Below are positions 32,052 to 33,324 of a stretch of DNA of 33,324 nt, one piece after another. Source of the stretch: Gammaproteobacteria bacterium. Lineage in GTDB: Bacteria; Pseudomonadota; Gammaproteobacteria; SZUA-229. A program made the translations under genes and the position numbers. Numbering within the stretch: the first letter of the stretch is position 1; every line of letters starts with the position of its first letter. The DNA lies in NCBI GenBank assembly GCA_022340645.1, contig JAJDNP010000125.1, positions 1 to 33,324 on the forward strand. Direction: 5' to 3'. Under the pieces are notes generated by a model. It ran no database searches. It was given only the letters and a program-made list of their open reading frames with translations, and was not told the origin of the DNA.

Positions 32052-32438
32052 ATGACAGCGCGTTATCAGTTGAAAATAGTGACAGATTTTGCTTCTGCCC
32101 ACACGCTTCGGGATTATCCCGGTGCATGCAGTCGGATGCATGGCCACAACTGGAAAGTTGAACTGGAAGTGATGGCCGCTCAGCTTGATAGTATTGGCAT
32201 GGGCGTTGACTTTAAAGTCATGAAAAGCGCCGCCAATGAGGTCGCCGGGGAACTCGACCATCGTTATCTGAATGATCTTGAACCATTTAAAGATATTAAC
32301 CCCACAGCAGAAAATATCGCGGCATATATGTATCAAGAAATTTCTGCGCGTATAAACAGTCCTCATATCAAGGTGACTGCAGTTACGTTATGGGAAACCG
32401 AGCGCGCCTGCGTTCGCTACAGTGAAGAGAATGAATAA
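32052..32438 (+). CDS. queD: 6-carboxytetrahydropterin synthase QueD
   Basis: Converts dihydroneopterin triphosphate to 6-carboxy-tetrahydropterin, an early step to the queuosine base. The 128 residues have the zinc histidines H17, H30 and H32 ([14 protein letters not shown]), the catalytic Cys26 (GACSRMHGH), His70 in LDHRYLND, and the late glutamate in [15 protein letters not shown] 7 nt before the ATG supports the start. The stop overlaps the folE2 start (TAATG). A true 6-pyruvoyl-tetrahydropterin synthase is the alternative; the folE2 partner and queG in the same window favour QueD. Confidence 0.9.
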   Translation: MTARYQLKIVTDFASAHTLRDYPGACSRMHGHNWKVELEVMAAQLDSIGMGVDFKVMKSAANEVAGELDHRYLNDLEPFKDINPTAENIAAYMYQEISARINSPHIKVTAVTLWETERACVRYSEENE

Positions 32439-33250
32439 TGACAGATATCCTTGAAAAAGAAGCGATGGCAACGAGCACGTTACCCGATGTTCAAAATACC
32501 CATGACACGCGTGCGATTGCTATCAATAAGGTAGGCATCAAGGATATTCTGCATCCTGTACAGGTCCAGGACCGTACCGGCCACATTCAGCATACCATCG
32601 CCAACTTCAATATGTACGTGGCGCTGCCTCATGAATTTAAAGGCACACACATGTCGCGTTTTGTCGAAATTCTCAATAATCATGACTGGGAAATCACGGT
32701 TGCATCATTCAAGACGATGTTAGCCGAAATGACCAACCGCCTGGATGCTGAAGTTGGCCATATAGAAATGACCTTCAAGTTCTTTATTAACAAAACCGCG
32801 CCTGCTTCCGGTGTTAAGAGCCTGCTTGACTACGATGTCACTTTTATCGGCGAGCGTAGACACAATAAAAACACCATTAACGTTAAAGTCGTGGTACCTG
32901 TCACCAGCCTGTGCCCATGTTCGAAAAAAATATCTGAGCGCGGCGCGCACAATCAGCGTTCTCGAGTCACCGTTAGTATTGAAACTGAAGACTTTATCTG
33001 GGTTGAAGAAATTATCCAACTGGTAGAATCCCAGGCTTCCTGTGAACTCTATGGCCTGTTAAAGCGGCCGGATGAAAAGATTGTTACCGAGCGCGCCTAC
33101 GACAATCCAAAGTTTGTTGAAGACATGGTGCGCGACATTGCGCATAAATTAAATCAAGACAAGCGCATACTTTCCTATACCATCGAATCAGAAAACTTCG
33201 AGTCAATCCATAATCATTCTGCTTATGCGATGGTCGAAAAAAACCGATAA
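32438..33250 (+). CDS. folE2: GTP cyclohydrolase IB (FolE2)
   Basis: Opens GTP to dihydroneopterin triphosphate, the shared precursor of folate and queuosine. The 270 residues belong to the FolE2 type, unrelated in motif detail to Fol[32 protein letters not shown] and the active-site block [20 protein letters not shown] (Cys159, Cys161, His171). FolE2 enzymes can use metals other than zinc and in some bacteria are induced by zinc shortage; whether this genome also has folE cannot be seen. Translationally coupled to queD by a 1-nt overlap. Confidence 0.96.
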   Translation: MTDILEKEAMATSTLPDVQNTHDTRAIAINKVGIKDILHPVQVQDRTGHIQHTIANFNMYVALPHEFKGTHMSRFVEILNNHDWEITVASFKTMLAEMTNRLDAEVGHIEMTFKFFINKTAPASGVKSLLDYDVTFIGERRHNKNTINVKVVVPVTSLCPCSKKISERGAHNQRSRVTVSIETEDFIWVEEIIQLVESQASCELYGLLKRPDEKIVTERAYDNPKFVEDMVRDIAHKLNQDKRILSYTIESENFESIHNHSAYAMVEKNR

Positions 33251-33269
33251 AATACCCCGCACAAGGATA

Positions 33270-33308
33270 TTATTAACCCGGCGACAATATATGTCGCCGG
33301 GTTAATAA
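33270..33308. repeat. 39-bp perfect palindrome, right-end copy
   Basis: Arms TTATTAACCCGGCGAC and GTCGCCGGGTTAATAA (16 bp, perfect) flank AATATAT, 19 nt after the folE2 stop. A degenerate copy is at 27-65. It would form a stable hairpin after folE2 without a T-run. Confidence 0.9.
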
Positions 33309-33324
33309 GTAAAAAACGAAAACC

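Overview
The window is a 33.3 kb stretch of a gammaproteobacterial chromosome of moderate GC. Gene content and neighbour order point there: rpsP-rimM-trmD-rplS, ffh next to ypjD and yfjD, pcnB-folK-(dck)-panB-panC-panD, xseB-ispA-dxs, and a proteobacterial VPLPA-CTERM surface protein. I cannot name a genus. No phage, transposase, integrase, CRISPR array, tRNA or rRNA was seen. The genes themselves are almost all housekeeping.

Layout. 1-1216: a terminator, a possible short transcript and a secreted lamin-tail protein. 1306-7118: gltX (-), queG (+) and ppc (+). 7263-7631: a small DUF6455-type membrane protein behind an FNR-like box. 7806-13527: a minus-strand run transcribed as O-methyltransferase, pcnB, folK, dck, panB, panC, panD (RNA polyadenylation, folate, deoxynucleoside salvage, pantothenate). 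13814-16829: Nudix, hslR and htpG (htpG has a good sigma-32 promoter). 17151-19540: an O6-alkylguanine repair protein and an exported repeat protein. 19921-22113: the rpsP-rimM-trmD-rplS ribosome operon. 22508-22803: two tiny overlooked ORFs. 23246-24628: ffh. 25091-33250, plus strand: ypjD, yfjD, radA, xseB, ispA, dxs, queD, folE2. queD and folE2 supply the first steps toward queuosine and queG the last; folE2 and folK are both pterin/folate steps; ispA and dxs are isoprenoid steps.

The unusual part is the spacers. Nearly every gap longer than about 100 bp holds a member of one of several dispersed repeat families: (A) heptamer TTTGGTC, expanded to 11 and 17 copies in two divergent promoter regions; (B) heptamer AGTTGGC, 9 copies ending 6 nt before a start codon; (C) heptamer-like TTCACTG; (D) long nested inverted repeats built from 9-10 bp units such as CGCAAATGAA and CACAGATGAA, seven copies, several touching stop codons; (E) a ~90 nt element made of consecutive small hairpins, two copies with compensatory base changes; (F) a 22-bp-arm dyad; a GTAG-headed REP; and a 39-bp palindrome at both ends of the window. 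These repeats are the best candidates for something undescribed: they are structured, placed non-randomly around promoters and stop codons, and no enzyme in the window explains them.

Limits: all calls come from reading the sequence; family names rest on recognised motifs, not searches. Many starts lack a clear Shine-Dalgarno, so several start codons are best guesses.
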